A stretch of 64,000 nt of DNA from Verrucomicrobiota bacterium (lineage in GTDB: Bacteria; Verrucomicrobiota; Verrucomicrobiia; Chthoniobacterales; JAFAMB01): positions 26,162 to 90,161 of the forward strand of contig JAFAZK010000030.1 in NCBI GenBank assembly GCA_019239825.1, written 5' to 3'. Under the pieces are notes generated by a model. The model was not told the DNA's origin, did not search any database, and saw only the letters and a program-made list of their open reading frames with translations. Shown here one piece after another: positions 46,173 through 55,565 of this stretch. A program made the translations under genes and the position numbers. Position 1 is the stretch's first letter; every line of letters starts with the position of its first letter.

Positions 46173-46934
46173 GTGTTAGCACCCAACTTGCTACTAGCTG
46201 CCCAATCCGGCGGGATCCTTTACGCGTTTACCGAGGCCACCCTTGAAGGGAAATTAGTTCTCGCGGTGCTTTTTATCGCCTCGATTTTCAGCTGGTCCGT
46301 GATGATCACCAAAATGAGAGTCGTCCGGCTCGCCCGAAAACAGAATGAGCGGTTTCTGCAGCGATTTCGCGCTGAGCGGCAGCCGCTTCGGATTTACGAA
46401 TCTCAAGGACGTTTCGACGGCTCCCCTCTTTTCTCGATCTATAGAGCCGGTTGCCGCGAGCTCACGCTGCATTTGCTCGGTGCGACTGACGTGGACGAAA
46501 CATTTCGCGCGCGCCTCGACGTGGCTGAGCGGATCACACCTTCCCAAATGAATGTGGTGACCAGTGCGATGGAGCGAGCTGTGGGCGAATCCGCTCTCCG
46601 TTTGGAAGCGCAAATGATCTTGTTGGCAACAGCAGTCAGCGGAGCTCCGTTTCTGGGCTTGCTCGGAACGGTGTGGGGCGTAATGGATACATTTTCCGGA
46701 GTTGCCCTGGCGGGCTCGGCCAGTCTACCAGCAATGGCGCCAGGTGTTTCTGGAGCTCTGATAACAACTGTTACCGGCTTATTGGTAGCGATTCCGGCCA
46801 TGTTCGGCTATAACTTTCTAGTAACCAGCATTCGTTCTCTGATTGTACAGACTGACAACTTTGCGGCGGAGCTCGCTTCAGAGTTTGAGCACAAGTATGT
46901 AAACCACGGGAACCGATCCGTGTTCGCAAAGTAG
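46173..46934 (+). CDS. ExbB/TolQ-type proton-channel protein
   Basis: The 253-residue inner-membrane protein has three helices: near residues 20-42, then two late ones in QMILLATAVSGAPFLGLLGTVWGVMDTF and SGALITTVTGLLVAIPAMF. These are the MotA/TolQ/ExbB signature regions that, with ExbD, form the proton channel energising TonB or TolA. The GTG at 46173 puts QSGGILYAF near the start as in relatives; an in-frame TTG at 46119 is the other option. It leads an exbB-exbD-tonB set. Confidence 0.88.
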   Translation: MLAPNLLLAAQSGGILYAFTEATLEGKLVLAVLFIASIFSWSVMITKMRVVRLARKQNERFLQRFRAERQPLRIYESQGRFDGSPLFSIYRAGCRELTLHLLGATDVDETFRARLDVAERITPSQMNVVTSAMERAVGESALRLEAQMILLATAVSGAPFLGLLGTVWGVMDTFSGVALAGSASLPAMAPGVSGALITTVTGLLVAIPAMFGYNFLVTSIRSLIVQTDNFAAELASEFEHKYVNHGNRSVFAK

Positions 46935-46967
46935 GTGAAAATGGACATGGTCGCAGGCGAACAGATT

Positions 46968-47055
46968 TCACCACAGAGACACAGAGGGCCTAGAGATCTT
47001 GTAAAACCTTTCTTAAGAGTTTTTCTTCCGTGATCTCCGTGTCTCTATGGTGAGG
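46968..47055. repeat. Word-type inverted repeat between exbB and exbD
   Basis: TCACCACAGAGACACAGAGG (46968-46987) pairs with CTCCGTGTCTCTATGGTGAG (47035-47054), with a 47-base loop. The octamer CACAGAGA is repeated within each arm. It sits within a presumed operon, so it is unlikely to be a full terminator and may adjust exbB to exbD expression. Confidence 0.75.
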
Positions 47056-47081
47056 TTTGGTATCCCTGCCAAGTTTTAGTT

Positions 47082-47507
47082 ATGCGCCGGTATTCTGATC
47101 GTCCAGCCATGCACACGTTAACCGAGATCAATGTCACTCCGTTATTGGACTTGGCCTTCGTGCTATTGATCATCTTCATCATCACGACGCCTTTAATGGA
47201 GAACAGCGTTAACCTGGTGGTACCGACTAGCGCCCAAGCTAATCAATCGGTGAATGCTGCCGAAACGCAGACCATCTCCATCGACAAAGATAACAACCTG
47301 TCGCTGAACAACGAGCCAATGGACCCGGCGACGTTGGAACAGCGCTTGATGGCTTTGCACACAGAGAAACCGGATGCGCCTGTGATCGTCCGCCCCGACA
47401 AGTCGCTTAGCGTCCAACAGTTCGTTTCCGTCATGGACATTCTTCAGCGAGCGCAGATCTCAAAGGTCGGCGTGGCGACTCGACCGGATGAACCTGTCAC
47501 GCCATAG
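47082..47507 (+). CDS. ExbD/TolR-type biopolymer transport protein
   Basis: The 141-residue protein has the ExbD/TolR form: a short cytoplasmic start with [20 protein letters not shown], in which the membrane Asp is the proton-carrying residue, and a periplasmic domain ending [24 protein letters not shown] ([18 protein letters not shown]). It works with the upstream ExbB and probably with the downstream TonB-like protein, only 20 bases later. Confidence 0.9.
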   Translation: MRRYSDRPAMHTLTEINVTPLLDLAFVLLIIFIITTPLMENSVNLVVPTSAQANQSVNAAETQTISIDKDNNLSLNNEPMDPATLEQRLMALHTEKPDAPVIVRPDKSLSVQQFVSVMDILQRAQISKVGVATRPDEPVTP

Positions 47508-47527
47508 CTCGCGGAGGCGGAAACTCA

Positions 47528-48634
47528 ATGCTGCCTGACGAGGAGGGCGAGTTTCACGGAAAGGGAGGGTTCACCCGGAACATCATCATCATTGCAGCCC
47601 TTCATCTGCTCGGGCTAGGGGCGCTGATTCTATTTACACTTCACCCCTTCGAGAAGAAGCAAGAACAGCTGGTATGGATGAACCCCGGATCATTCGGGAG
47701 CAACGACAGTAGCGGCGGCCCAGCCTCTAGCAGCACCCCGGAAGCGGAAGAATCCCCAGAAACCAGTCCGGAATCCTCGACTCCGACACCGCCCCCTCCT
47801 ACTCCGGAGCCAGAAACTCCAACGCCACCTTCGGAGACTCCGCCTCCAACGCCACCGCCAACGCCACCTCCCGCCGAACAGAAGAGCGAATTGCCGCTCA
47901 ATCAGACACCGACCCCAACACCAACTCCGAAGCCGACTCCAAAACCGACTCCAAAACCAAAACCGACCCCAACACCAACTCCTAGACCAACCCCAAAGCC
48001 AACTCCCAAACCGACCCCAAAGCCCACTCCAAAGCCGACGCCAAAACCGACCGCGACCCCAAAACCGTCACCGAAGCCAACTGCTAAGCCAACGCCAAAA
48101 CCCAAGGCCAGCCCGAAACCCAGTGCGAAACCGACCGTTTCGGGTAAGCCAAAGGAATCCGGCTCACCCTCGCCCAAACCCAGCGGCTCCCCTAAATCAA
48201 AAGGCTCAGGCGAAGGAACCGAAGAAGCGAAAAACGGTTCTAGCGCAGAGAAGAAGCACGGAGAAGGGAGTGCTAGCGCTAAGTCCGAAAAAAATGAGCA
48301 AGGATCCGGGAACGGTGAAGGACATGAGCATGGGACCGCATCGGGCAATGGCGAATCCGACATCGGTCTTTACGCTGAAATCATCAAAAATCGGTTTCAA
48401 AACGCCTGGAACCAGCCTCATGGTGAAATCCCAGCTGGTACAACCCTCGTGGTCAATGTGCGCCTTAAGATCCAACCGGATGGAACCGTGACAGAGTTCG
48501 AAATCGTAGATGGTTCCGGCAACGCCGTGGTTGACGATTCCGTGAGAGAAGCGGGCAAGCAGATCGCGAAACTGCCTCCTCCCCCCGGCGGTGGTACCTT
48601 TACGCCAATCATCCGGTTTGAGCTAGGAGACTGA
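47528..48634 (+). CDS. TonB/TolA-like energy transducer with long Pro-Thr-Lys spacer
   Basis: The 368-residue protein has one N-terminal helix (about 17-36), a long periplasmic spacer and a C-terminal TonB/TolA-type domain (about 275-368, [29 protein letters not shown]). The spacer is first Ser/Glu/Pro-rich, then about 80 residues of [12 protein letters not shown] repeats, then Gly/Ser/Lys/Glu-rich. It should span the periplasm to an outer-membrane receptor or the Tol system. The 333 bases after it hold word repeats and no gene. Whether it is TonB or TolA is not decided by sequence. Confidence 0.87.
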   Translation: MLPDEEGEFHGKGGFTRNIIIIAALHLLGLGALILFTLHPFEKKQEQLVWMNPGSFGSNDSSGGPASSSTPEAEESPETSPESSTPTPPPPTPEPETPTPPSETPPPTPPPTPPPAEQKSELPLNQTPTPTPTPKPTPKPTPKPKPTPTPTPRPTPKPTPKPTPKPTPKPTPKPTATPKPSPKPTAKPTPKPKASPKPSAKPTVSGKPKESGSPSPKPSGSPKSKGSGEGTEEAKNGSSAEKKHGEGSASAKSEKNEQGSGNGEGHEHGTASGNGESDIGLYAEIIKNRFQNAWNQPHGEIPAGTTLVVNVRLKIQPDGTVTEFEIVDGSGNAVVDDSVREAGKQIAKLPPPPGGGTFTPIIRFELGD

Positions 48635-48967
48635 CTGAAGGTGAGACGTGAGAAGTGAATGGTGAGAGGTGAGAAGCGGATTTTCGTCCTCGTCCTCGAT
48701 CTCCGTGCTGTGGCCGGTCCGGTAGCGGTTAGACAGAGCATCACTACAAGGACTTGCCACGGATAGGATCTCTAGGACCAATCGGACATATATTAGGCGT
48801 TGCGGCGTTGTGTGTCCGTAAGTGTCACCAGCCCAACTACTACCATCCGTGGCACGTCCCTGATGCCCACCCTCCCGAAAAAAACCTGCAATTGGGGGGT
48901 CCCCTTCCGCGTCTTCCATTAAGGTTGCTTCTATGGCAGCCTTATATTAGTAACCGCGACGACCACC
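48635..48967. other. Gap between tonB-like gene and kinase gene
   Basis: Right after the tonB stop are words of the series GTGAGACGTGAGAAGTGAAT and GGTGAGAGGTGAGAAG (48640-48677), then CGTCCTCGTCCTCG. The remainder looks like unique sequence without coding signs and should hold the kinase promoter. Imperfect inverted words such as GCCACGGATAGGATC are seen, but no strong stem. Confidence 0.5.
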
Positions 48968-51900
48968 ATGGCCGAAGCCGAGCATTATCAGCACTATCAA
49001 GTACTCCGGCGTGAAGACGGGAGCCTCTGGGAGTTAGGGAAGGGGGCGATGGGCATCACCTATAAGGCATTCGACACCAATCTACGGTGCACGGTGGCCC
49101 TGAAGGTGATCAATAACACTTACCTAAATAGCGAGGTCGCCCGGCAACGATTTCTAAGGGAAGCGCGCGCAGCCGCCGCACTCCGCCATCAGAACGTCGC
49201 TTCGGTATTTCATCTTGGCACCGACCACGATTGTTACTTCTATGCGATGGAGTTTATCGATGGTCAGACCCTCGCTTCTTACATAGAGAAGGATAAGAAG
49301 GGCCCACTGGATCCCGTCGAGGCGCTCAATATTTGTTTGCAAGTCACTCGCGCTCTCGCGGCCGCAGCCCGTCAACACCTCGTTCACCGCGACCTAAAGC
49401 CGGCAAATCTGATGTTGGTCGACGAAGATGGCGAGCGCATTGTTAAGGTCATCGATTTTGGGCTGGCCAAGAGCGCAAAAACCGAGGGCGACGACTCGGG
49501 CACCCTCACTCAAGCCGGCGGGTTTGTTGGGACGCCGCATTTTGCCAGTCCTGAACAACTGGAGGAACGGGATATCGACATCCGGTCCGATATCTATTCG
49601 TTGGGGGTAACGCTCTACTACATGTTGACCGGACGCCCGCCTTTCTCGGGCTCAGTTCCGCAGATCATGAGTCAGCACCTCTACAAGCCGGTGCCATTGG
49701 AGCCGCTGCAAAACCAGCCTCAATGCGTGACCGACCTCGTGTTGAAGATGATGGACAAAGACCGCGAAAAGCGGCCGCAGACACCCACGGACCTGCGACA
49801 AGAGATCGTTGCTTGTCTGGAACAATTGCAGATCGGTGCTGCGGCAGAGCCGTCAAAAAATGGGACACCGGTGGCAACAGAGCAAACCGACACGGAAGCT
49901 ACCGCGGAGGCTACGGTGGCGGGGAGCGTTCAGCCGCTCGCCGCCCAAACTATCATTGGAGAGCGATATCAACTGGTCCGCGAGGTTCAGGAAGTTTCTC
50001 AAGGTCAAAAATTTTACGCTCACGATCTGCGCCAGGCTCGAGGTGTCTCGCTTTTACTTTTCAACGAACGATTCCTCGCGGATAAGCCAAAGTTCACTTG
50101 GGTCGAGCAAGAGGTTGAAAAGCTCCAGCAGGCTCCGCATGAATCGCTCAGACAAGTATTTTCGTTGGAGAGCACGAATCAGCAGTCCTATCTGATTGAG
50201 GAGTTCGTGGTCGGGCCCACTTTGCTCGGTATTCTCCGGACCCGTGGCGAGTTAACGGCCCCGGAACTGGCTCCGGTACTTAGTAAACTTGCGGTGTTAG
50301 CGGACCACGCAACCACCCACCACCTCAACTCAGTCGATCTAAGCCTGAATGGGGTCCAGCTGACGTATCCCGGCCTAATCCAAGCAGCGATTACTCCAGC
50401 TCTCCTGCAAAAGCCGCTGTCCACCTGGCCAAGCTTTGACGTTAAGGTCACACCCATAGACTTTTCGGCGCCGGCCTCCGGCGATTCGGCGGCAACTTGG
50501 GCCGGAGCCGCGACCGTGGTTCAGAACGTCGATACCGGCGGCGGGGGTAGAAGCTCTTACATCCGGATGTTGAGTTTGCTTGCCTACGAATTGTTGGGCG
50601 GACCCCGGTCAACCGTTGAGTCTTCCGGACGAGTCAGCCCGGTACCAAGCCTCTCTGAAACGGGGAACGCAATATTGAGGCGAGGCATCGCTGACGATTT
50701 TAGTTCCTCGGTTGAATTTGCTGACGCGCTCCTCCGAGTCGTGCGGGGAGAGGAATCAATGGCAACAGGACTGCCGGCAGGTCCTGGTTCGACGACCACA
50801 AAGCAATCGCTAACGCTAACCCCTCCCACGACCCACGAGGTTGTCCCGGTTCCTGCAGCTAAAACGCCGTCAGGTTATTCAACAAAGTCGCCGAGCACCC
50901 AAGGTGTTTCAATCCCAACTCAAGCCACGAGTGCTGGCCCAATGTCGCCCGGCGGAGCGACCGTAGCTCCACCGCCACTACCCACCCAGCCTCCCGCGAC
51001 GCCACCTCCGAAACGGTCACGAATCTCGATGTTCGGGTTGGCTTTTATCGTCGGCCTCGTCGTTTTCCTGCTGCTGTTGCTATCCTTCGGTGGATTTTTT
51101 GTCTGGCAAACGATTAACCGCTTCCAAGGGCAAAACGTTGCCGAAGTGACGCCGACTCCGAAACCGACTCCAATCGCAACCCCTCGGCGCGTTACGCCGA
51201 CTCCGGCCCCGATAACTCCGAGACAATTAACGCCCACTCCAACCGCGACGCCGGTTCTAACGCCGCCTCCGACCCCGGTTTTAACCCCTTCGGTACAACC
51301 ACCAACCGACAAGTTGGCTATCGCATTGAAATCCGCGGATGATCTGGAGCATGCGGGCGATTGGGCCGGTGCCCTGAAGCAGTTTAACAGTATTCTTACC
51401 GATTATCCGTCCGGTGCCACAGAGACACGGAAACGCATCGAGAATCTGCTAGCGGAGGTTCGCTCGAGCAAAACGAAGATCACGCCCGAAAATTTTCCCA
51501 TTGTTCAGCCCGATATAGAGGCAGCGGCTAAGGCCGGAGTTGTTCAGGCGATGCTGCTCCTAGCCGAGAACACGGTTACCAAGCAAGCCGCTTATGCACT
51601 TGATTGGTTCGAACAGGCCGCGGAAAAGGGCAATGTCACGGCCGAACGTGAGGCCGGTCTGCTACTCGCTCGACACCACAACGCGACGGATGACGCCAAA
51701 GCCTTCCAGTATTTGAAACAGGCAGCCGACGCTGGCGACGCCTACGCGAAGTACTGCGTGGCCGAATGTTATTACTACGGCAAGCTAGTGCCAGCCGACG
51801 AGAATAAGGCTCTAACGTATTTGCAAGAGGCAGCGGCGTTGCGGAACCCACCTGCTATCGATCTGCTCGGATCTTACTATCGTAAGATCCACAACTACGA

Positions 51901-52264
51901 ATCGGCTATCGCGTACTACCAGCAAGCGATCGCCATGCAGTACTCTCGATCGATGGCTAATCTTGGGGTGATGTATCTCCTAGGCGAAGGGGTTGCCAAA
52001 GATGGGCCGCGTGCGATGAACCTTTTTAAACTGGCTGCCGATCGCAACGATGAGGTTGGATTGTATCTCTACGGAACCGCGCTAACCGAGGGAATTAATG
52101 GCGTCAAGAACCGCAATGCCGGCACCCCATACATCCGAAAGGCAGCAGAGATGGGACACCCGTTAGCCATAGAATGGTGCCGCAAAAATAAAATCCCTTT
52201 CGGCCCCAATCAAGAACCGAGCGCACCTCAGTCTAATAATACCGACCAGCCCAAGGATCAGTAG
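48968..52264 (+). CDS. Ser/Thr kinase with pseudokinase, membrane anchor and Sel1 repeats
   Basis: The 1098-residue protein has several parts. An active-looking kinase (about 8-285) has GKGAMG at 24-29, K46, HRD at 140-142, DFG at 163-165 and GTPHFASPEQ. A second kinase-like domain (about 325-595) starts IIGERYQLVREVQE but lacks HRD, DFG and a proper P-loop, so it looks like a pseudokinase. One helix lies near 687-710, then a PT-rich linker. A C-terminal TPR/Sel1 array (about 785-1080) has repeats such as AFQYLKQAADAGDAYAKYCVAECYY. The helix would put the Sel1 array outside the cytoplasm. Confidence 0.92.
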   Translation: MAEAEHYQHYQVLRREDGSLWELGKGAMGITYKAFDTNLRCTVALKVINNTYLNSEVARQRFLREARAAAALRHQNVASVFHLGTDHDCYFYAMEFIDGQTLASYIEKDKKGPLDPVEALNICLQVTRALAAAARQHLVHRDLKPANLMLVDEDGERIVKVIDFGLAKSAKTEGDDSGTLTQAGGFVGTPHFASPEQLEERDIDIRSDIYSLGVTLYYMLTGRPPFSGSVPQIMSQHLYKPVPLEPLQNQPQCVTDLVLKMMDKDREKRPQTPTDLRQEIVACLEQLQIGAAAEPSKNGTPVATEQTDTEATAEATVAGSVQPLAAQTIIGERYQLVREVQEVSQGQKFYAHDLRQARGVSLLLFNERFLADKPKFTWVEQEVEKLQQAPHESLRQVFSLESTNQQSYLIEEFVVGPTLLGILRTRGELTAPELAPVLSKLAVLADHATTHHLNSVDLSLNGVQLTYPGLIQAAITPALLQKPLSTWPSFDVKVTPIDFSAPASGDSAATWAGAATVVQNVDTGGGGRSSYIRMLSLLAYELLGGPRSTVESSGRVSPVPSLSETGNAILRRGIADDFSSSVEFADALLRVVRGEESMATGLPAGPGSTTTKQSLTLTPPTTHEVVPVPAAKTPSGYSTKSPSTQGVSIPTQATSAGPMSPGGATVAPPPLPTQPPATPPPKRSRISMFGLAFIVGLVVFLLLLLSFGGFFVWQTINRFQGQNVAEVTPTPKPTPIATPRRVTPTPAPITPRQLTPTPTATPVLTPPPTPVLTPSVQPPTDKLAIALKSADDLEHAGDWAGALKQFNSILTDYPSGATETRKRIENLLAEVRSSKTKITPENFPIVQPDIEAAAKAGVVQAMLLLAENTVTKQAAYALDWFEQAAEKGNVTAEREAGLLLARHHNATDDAKAFQYLKQAADAGDAYAKYCVAECYYYGKLVPADENKALTYLQEAAALRNPPAIDLLGSYYRKIHNYESAIAYYQQAIAMQYSRSMANLGVMYLLGEGVAKDGPRAMNLFKLAADRNDEVGLYLYGTALTEGINGVKNRNAGTPYIRKAAEMGHPLAIEWCRKNKIPFGPNQEPSAPQSNNTDQPKDQ

Positions 52265-52515
52265 CTAGGAGGGAGCGGGCCGATAAGGAGTTGTGCCGGC
52301 GCTGAATAGAAGGGCGCGTGCAACGGGCGAACCGATGGGACCTATAGGACTCCGACCAATGGGGCCTCTTCGCCATAGGTCTCATGAGTCCCCTTCATAG
52401 TAGCGCGCAGAAACGCCAAACGCTAATACGCGTCTCCTGACCCCTAGCTCCTGGCTCCAAAACAAGCTTGAGCCGTCAGGCCCAGCGTAGGTAGGCTACG
52501 TGGCTCGATCCTAGT

Positions 52516-53022
52516 ATGAAACCAAGTTTAACGACATCTGCCTGTATCACTCTGTTTGCTACCATCGGTTTTACGAGCTGTGAAAACATGTCGCCAGAAG
52601 CGACCGGCGTAATTGCCGGAGTAACTTCCGGCGCCCTGGCAGCGGGAGTGGCCAAGGCTACGGGAGCAAGCAATGCCCAGGCCGCGGCAATCGGTCTGGG
52701 AACCGGCGCCGCCGTTGGCACAATCGCTTATATCGTTGCGAAACACGAGGCCACAGAAAGACAGCGCCGGATAGCGGAAGAGCGAGCTAGATTGGCTTAC
52801 GAACGAATGTCCGCTGAGCGTAAAGCCCAGGTAAAAAAACGCCGGTACATTGCCGTATCGACGGTTCAAGAGAAGGATGATAAAGGGGCCAAAAGCGTAA
52901 TGATCTACGACACCGAGTCCAAGCAAGTGGTCGGAAACAGCGTCTATGACGTTAAGACCGCTCCAAAAGAGGGAGCAGTCCAGAAGTACGACAGTTACTC
53001 GGCAGAATACGTAGGCTCCTAG
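52516..53022 (+). CDS. Putative lipoprotein with glycine-zipper segment
   Basis: The 168-residue protein begins with a signal ending IGFTSC; this Cys at 22 may be lipidated, although F at -3 is not ideal for a lipobox. Then comes a glycine/alanine-rich stretch (ATGVIAGVTSGALAAGVAKA and later GLGTGAAVGTIAYIVA) like glycine-zipper outer-membrane lipoproteins, then a charged helix and a beta-rich tail. Function is unknown. The 251-base gap before it contains TGGGACCTATAGGACTC and CTCCTGACCCCTAGCTCCTG words. Confidence 0.65.
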   Translation: MKPSLTTSACITLFATIGFTSCENMSPEATGVIAGVTSGALAAGVAKATGASNAQAAAIGLGTGAAVGTIAYIVAKHEATERQRRIAEERARLAYERMSAERKAQVKKRRYIAVSTVQEKDDKGAKSVMIYDTESKQVVGNSVYDVKTAPKEGAVQKYDSYSAEYVGS

Positions 53023-53128
53023 GATCGCCAGGAGCGAGCGAGAGCGCCGGGAACAAACGGGAAAGAGGCGAGTGGCGGCGTCATCGTTTAAACTGCGAAC
53101 GCCTTTTCATCGCCAGACTATTCTGAAT

Positions 53129-53155
53129 ATGCACCGGACTGCGAGTCCGGTGCAT
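53129..53155. terminator. Perfect 12-bp hairpin
   Basis: ATGCACCGGACT and AGTCCGGTGCAT flank a GCG loop, a complete stem about 106 bases after the lipoprotein stop. No T-run follows. The gap 53023-53296 also has AGCGCCGGGAACAAACG facing CGCTGTTCCCGGCGTT (near 53044 and 53240), another palindrome. It may serve as transcript end or as a repeat unit. Confidence 0.5.
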
Positions 53156-53296
53156 CCACCAGCGGAGAGTTTTTCGCTTTCCCTGAAGACCTACTTGTAG
53201 CCGGCAGGAAACTACTCCAAGTTTTTCGCGTCCGGTATCCGCCGCTGTTCCCGGCGTTCACGGCGATCCCGGCGTTCACGTTCGTTTTTTAAGGAT

Positions 53297-54229
53297 ATGC
53301 GATTTGAGCATCGAAGCTTTGAACAGAACGGACAGCACCTCGACGAAGTAGTCGATCTCAAGAACGAGACACGGATCGTCGTTAGCGATCATGGGGCTGA
53401 ATTAGTCGGCGTGGCAAAACGCGCCCCAGGAGGAGACTGGGTCGGTTATTTATATCGAGACGGCGACACGACCGTCCCGGCGAGCGGATGGAAAAGCCAC
53501 GCCACGGTGATGGGCTATTTTATTCATCGTTTAGTCGGAGAACGCTCGTTGTACGAAGGCGAGGAAATCCGGGGAGGAAACCATAGCTTTATTCGGACAA
53601 AGGTGTTTGCCGCTCCCGAAGTTCTGATTTCCGAAGACAATGCTACCCTGCGTTATCGGCTCCCGGCTGAAGCCATCGAGCCGAAAGAATACCCGCGACA
53701 CGTTGCATTCCAGCTCGATTATGTCCTGTCCGGCCAGGATTTGAGCGTGGTCTTTTCCTTTGCTAATCAAGAGCAAAACCGGCCTGCGCATGTCAGCTTC
53801 GGTCTCCATCCTGGGTTCAGAGTCAGTTCCATCGATGATGCTCGAATTATTCTCCCCCGAGGGAACTACCGACGTTATCTGGCTCCAGGTAATTTTTTGA
53901 GCGGCGAGACCGTCGATTTCAGTTCTGCAGGAGGTTCATTCCCCTGCAAGCCATTTGAGCTACCTGACTCGTTCCTGATACAGCCTGTCGATGTTGATGA
54001 ATACGTCGTCAAACTTCAGGACTTGAAAGAACGCCGGGAGGTCCAAATTGACTTTTCTGAAGCGCCTTTCTTTACTATTTGGAGCGATCTCAATCCTTTC
54101 ATCTGTATTGAGCCATGCTGGGGCCTGCCGGACCATAAAGACCAAGAACCTTTCGAAAAGAAGGTCGGCATCCAGGTGATTGAACCTCAAGGCACACTGA
54201 GTCGTCAGTGTAATTTCCGATTCCTGTAA
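53297..54229 (+). CDS. Aldose 1-epimerase family protein
   Basis: The 310-residue beta-sandwich protein resembles galactose-mutarotase-like, LacX-type epimerases. Segments include SDHGAELVGVAKR near residue 31, HVSFGLHPGFRV near 168 with the likely catalytic His, and CIEPCWGLPDH near 278 with the catalytic Glu. It should interconvert sugar anomers. No sugar-catabolic gene is adjacent. It starts with a run of repeat words upstream (CGGCGTTCACGGCG). Confidence 0.85.
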   Translation: MRFEHRSFEQNGQHLDEVVDLKNETRIVVSDHGAELVGVAKRAPGGDWVGYLYRDGDTTVPASGWKSHATVMGYFIHRLVGERSLYEGEEIRGGNHSFIRTKVFAAPEVLISEDNATLRYRLPAEAIEPKEYPRHVAFQLDYVLSGQDLSVVFSFANQEQNRPAHVSFGLHPGFRVSSIDDARIILPRGNYRRYLAPGNFLSGETVDFSSAGGSFPCKPFELPDSFLIQPVDVDEYVVKLQDLKERREVQIDFSEAPFFTIWSDLNPFICIEPCWGLPDHKDQEPFEKKVGIQVIEPQGTLSRQCNFRFL

Positions 54230-54287
54230 GGGCAGTCCGCTCAGAATCACTCACCCGGTTCTGCGGGCGTGCTTCCCCGGCTCCACC

Positions 54288-55499
54288 ATGAACATCATTC
54301 AAACTCTCCGGCATCGAGCTGAACTTCAACCTGGAGTGCCGGCGATCCTGGACCGGACCTTCTTTGGGGACCGTGTCCTGAGCTACGCTGGCCTCAATCG
54401 GTCTGTCGATTTCTTGGCGCTCCGGCTCGACGAAGAAGGGATCAAAAAGGGCGATCAAGTACTAATGCTGCTGGATCCCTCCCAAGACTTTTATCTGTTC
54501 TTGCTGGCGCTTTTACAAATAGGTGCAGTGCCGACCCTGGCCGATGCCTTAACCGGTCTGAAGCCTTTTGGTCAATGGGTGGAACAATGCCGACCGGCAG
54601 CCTGCGTCTTACCCCAATCAAATTGGTTGTCGCAGCGTTTTCATCGTCAGTTGCGCTCAATACCGAAGAAACTTTTCCCGCATGCCTTTCGATTCGAGAA
54701 CCGGATCTTGCGTATCGGAAAGTTCGGTACCCCGGTCGAACTTGGTAAATCGGAACTGGCGTTGATCGAATTAAGAAGAGGCGGCTTCGGAGGACTCGAG
54801 GCTCGGGGCTGGACTCAGACGCAGCTGGCTCGCACGGTGCAACGTCTGGTCAGTTATCTTAAGATGAAGGCGGGTGAGATCGATCTTTGCGATTGGCCGT
54901 TGCTGTTACTGGCCAACGCAACCGCCGGTGTCACCAGCGTTGTCCCAGTTAGGCCTGGACTGCTTTCCCAGCGTTCTCACAGCCAGCAGCTCGAGAAATT
55001 TCAACCGGCGCGAGTAACCGCTCCGGCGGCCTTTCTTCTGCATTACTTGCGCAAGCGTTCATCGCCGCTGCACAAGATCTTTGTTATCGATGCTCCACTG
55101 CCTCCCGAGAGCCTTGAATTCTTTGTGCGTTGCCAGCAATTTGCAAATGTAGAGCTCGTCTTCGGGCAGGACGTCCCGTTGGCTGCCTGCTCCTTGAACG
55201 AGTATCAGAGCGTGGGCACTGCGCGTTGGGTCGGTGAATTCTTCGCCGACGTCAAAATCAGGATTGAGCCTCGATCCTTCGAATCAAACGAACACGTTGA
55301 AACGATTGAGGATACCTCTGTCAAAACGCGCTCCGGCGAACTGCTTATCGCAGGCGATTTTCTGCCCAGGCCGCTCGATCTCAATGGCGAGATCGACGCG
55401 TCGCGCGTCGCCCAATTCGAGAATGGAGAACAATGGATCAAGACCGGTATAGAAGGTTCTCTCGGACAAGACAGGAAGTTCACGCTGACCGATCGCTAG
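54288..55499 (+). CDS. Degenerate AMP-dependent ligase-like protein
   Basis: The 403-residue protein starts like acyl-CoA synthetases or OleC-type ligases (LQPGVPAILDRTFFGDRVLSYAGL, then LLDPSQDFYLFLLALLQIGAVPTLAD). Where the ATP-binding TSGTTGxPKG motif should be is IELRRGGFGGLEARGW, and the later Y-G-x-T-E site reads VFGQDVPLA. The C-terminal small domain is mostly missing (active relatives are about 500-550 residues). It is probably inactive as a ligase and may bind substrates or partners, or be decaying. The frame is intact and codon use looks normal. Confidence 0.7.
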   Translation: MNIIQTLRHRAELQPGVPAILDRTFFGDRVLSYAGLNRSVDFLALRLDEEGIKKGDQVLMLLDPSQDFYLFLLALLQIGAVPTLADALTGLKPFGQWVEQCRPAACVLPQSNWLSQRFHRQLRSIPKKLFPHAFRFENRILRIGKFGTPVELGKSELALIELRRGGFGGLEARGWTQTQLARTVQRLVSYLKMKAGEIDLCDWPLLLLANATAGVTSVVPVRPGLLSQRSHSQQLEKFQPARVTAPAAFLLHYLRKRSSPLHKIFVIDAPLPPESLEFFVRCQQFANVELVFGQDVPLAACSLNEYQSVGTARWVGEFFADVKIRIEPRSFESNEHVETIEDTSVKTRSGELLIAGDFLPRPLDLNGEIDASRVAQFENGEQWIKTGIEGSLGQDRKFTLTDR

Positions 55500-55565
55500 A
55501 GCCGAATACTCAAGCGCCCCTCGAAAGCATAGCACGTTGACGGGGCATATTTGTTCCCTAACGCG

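Noticed and set aside
47905..48130. Possible CRISPR-like array of short regular repeats
   Set aside because: The periodic 6-12 base units are in-frame codons for Pro-Thr-Lys repeats, without spacers; no cas genes are present.
47902..48363. 153-codon antisense frame of [11 protein letters not shown] repeats
   Set aside because: It is the mirror image of the PTPKPT-coding repeats of the TonB-like gene.
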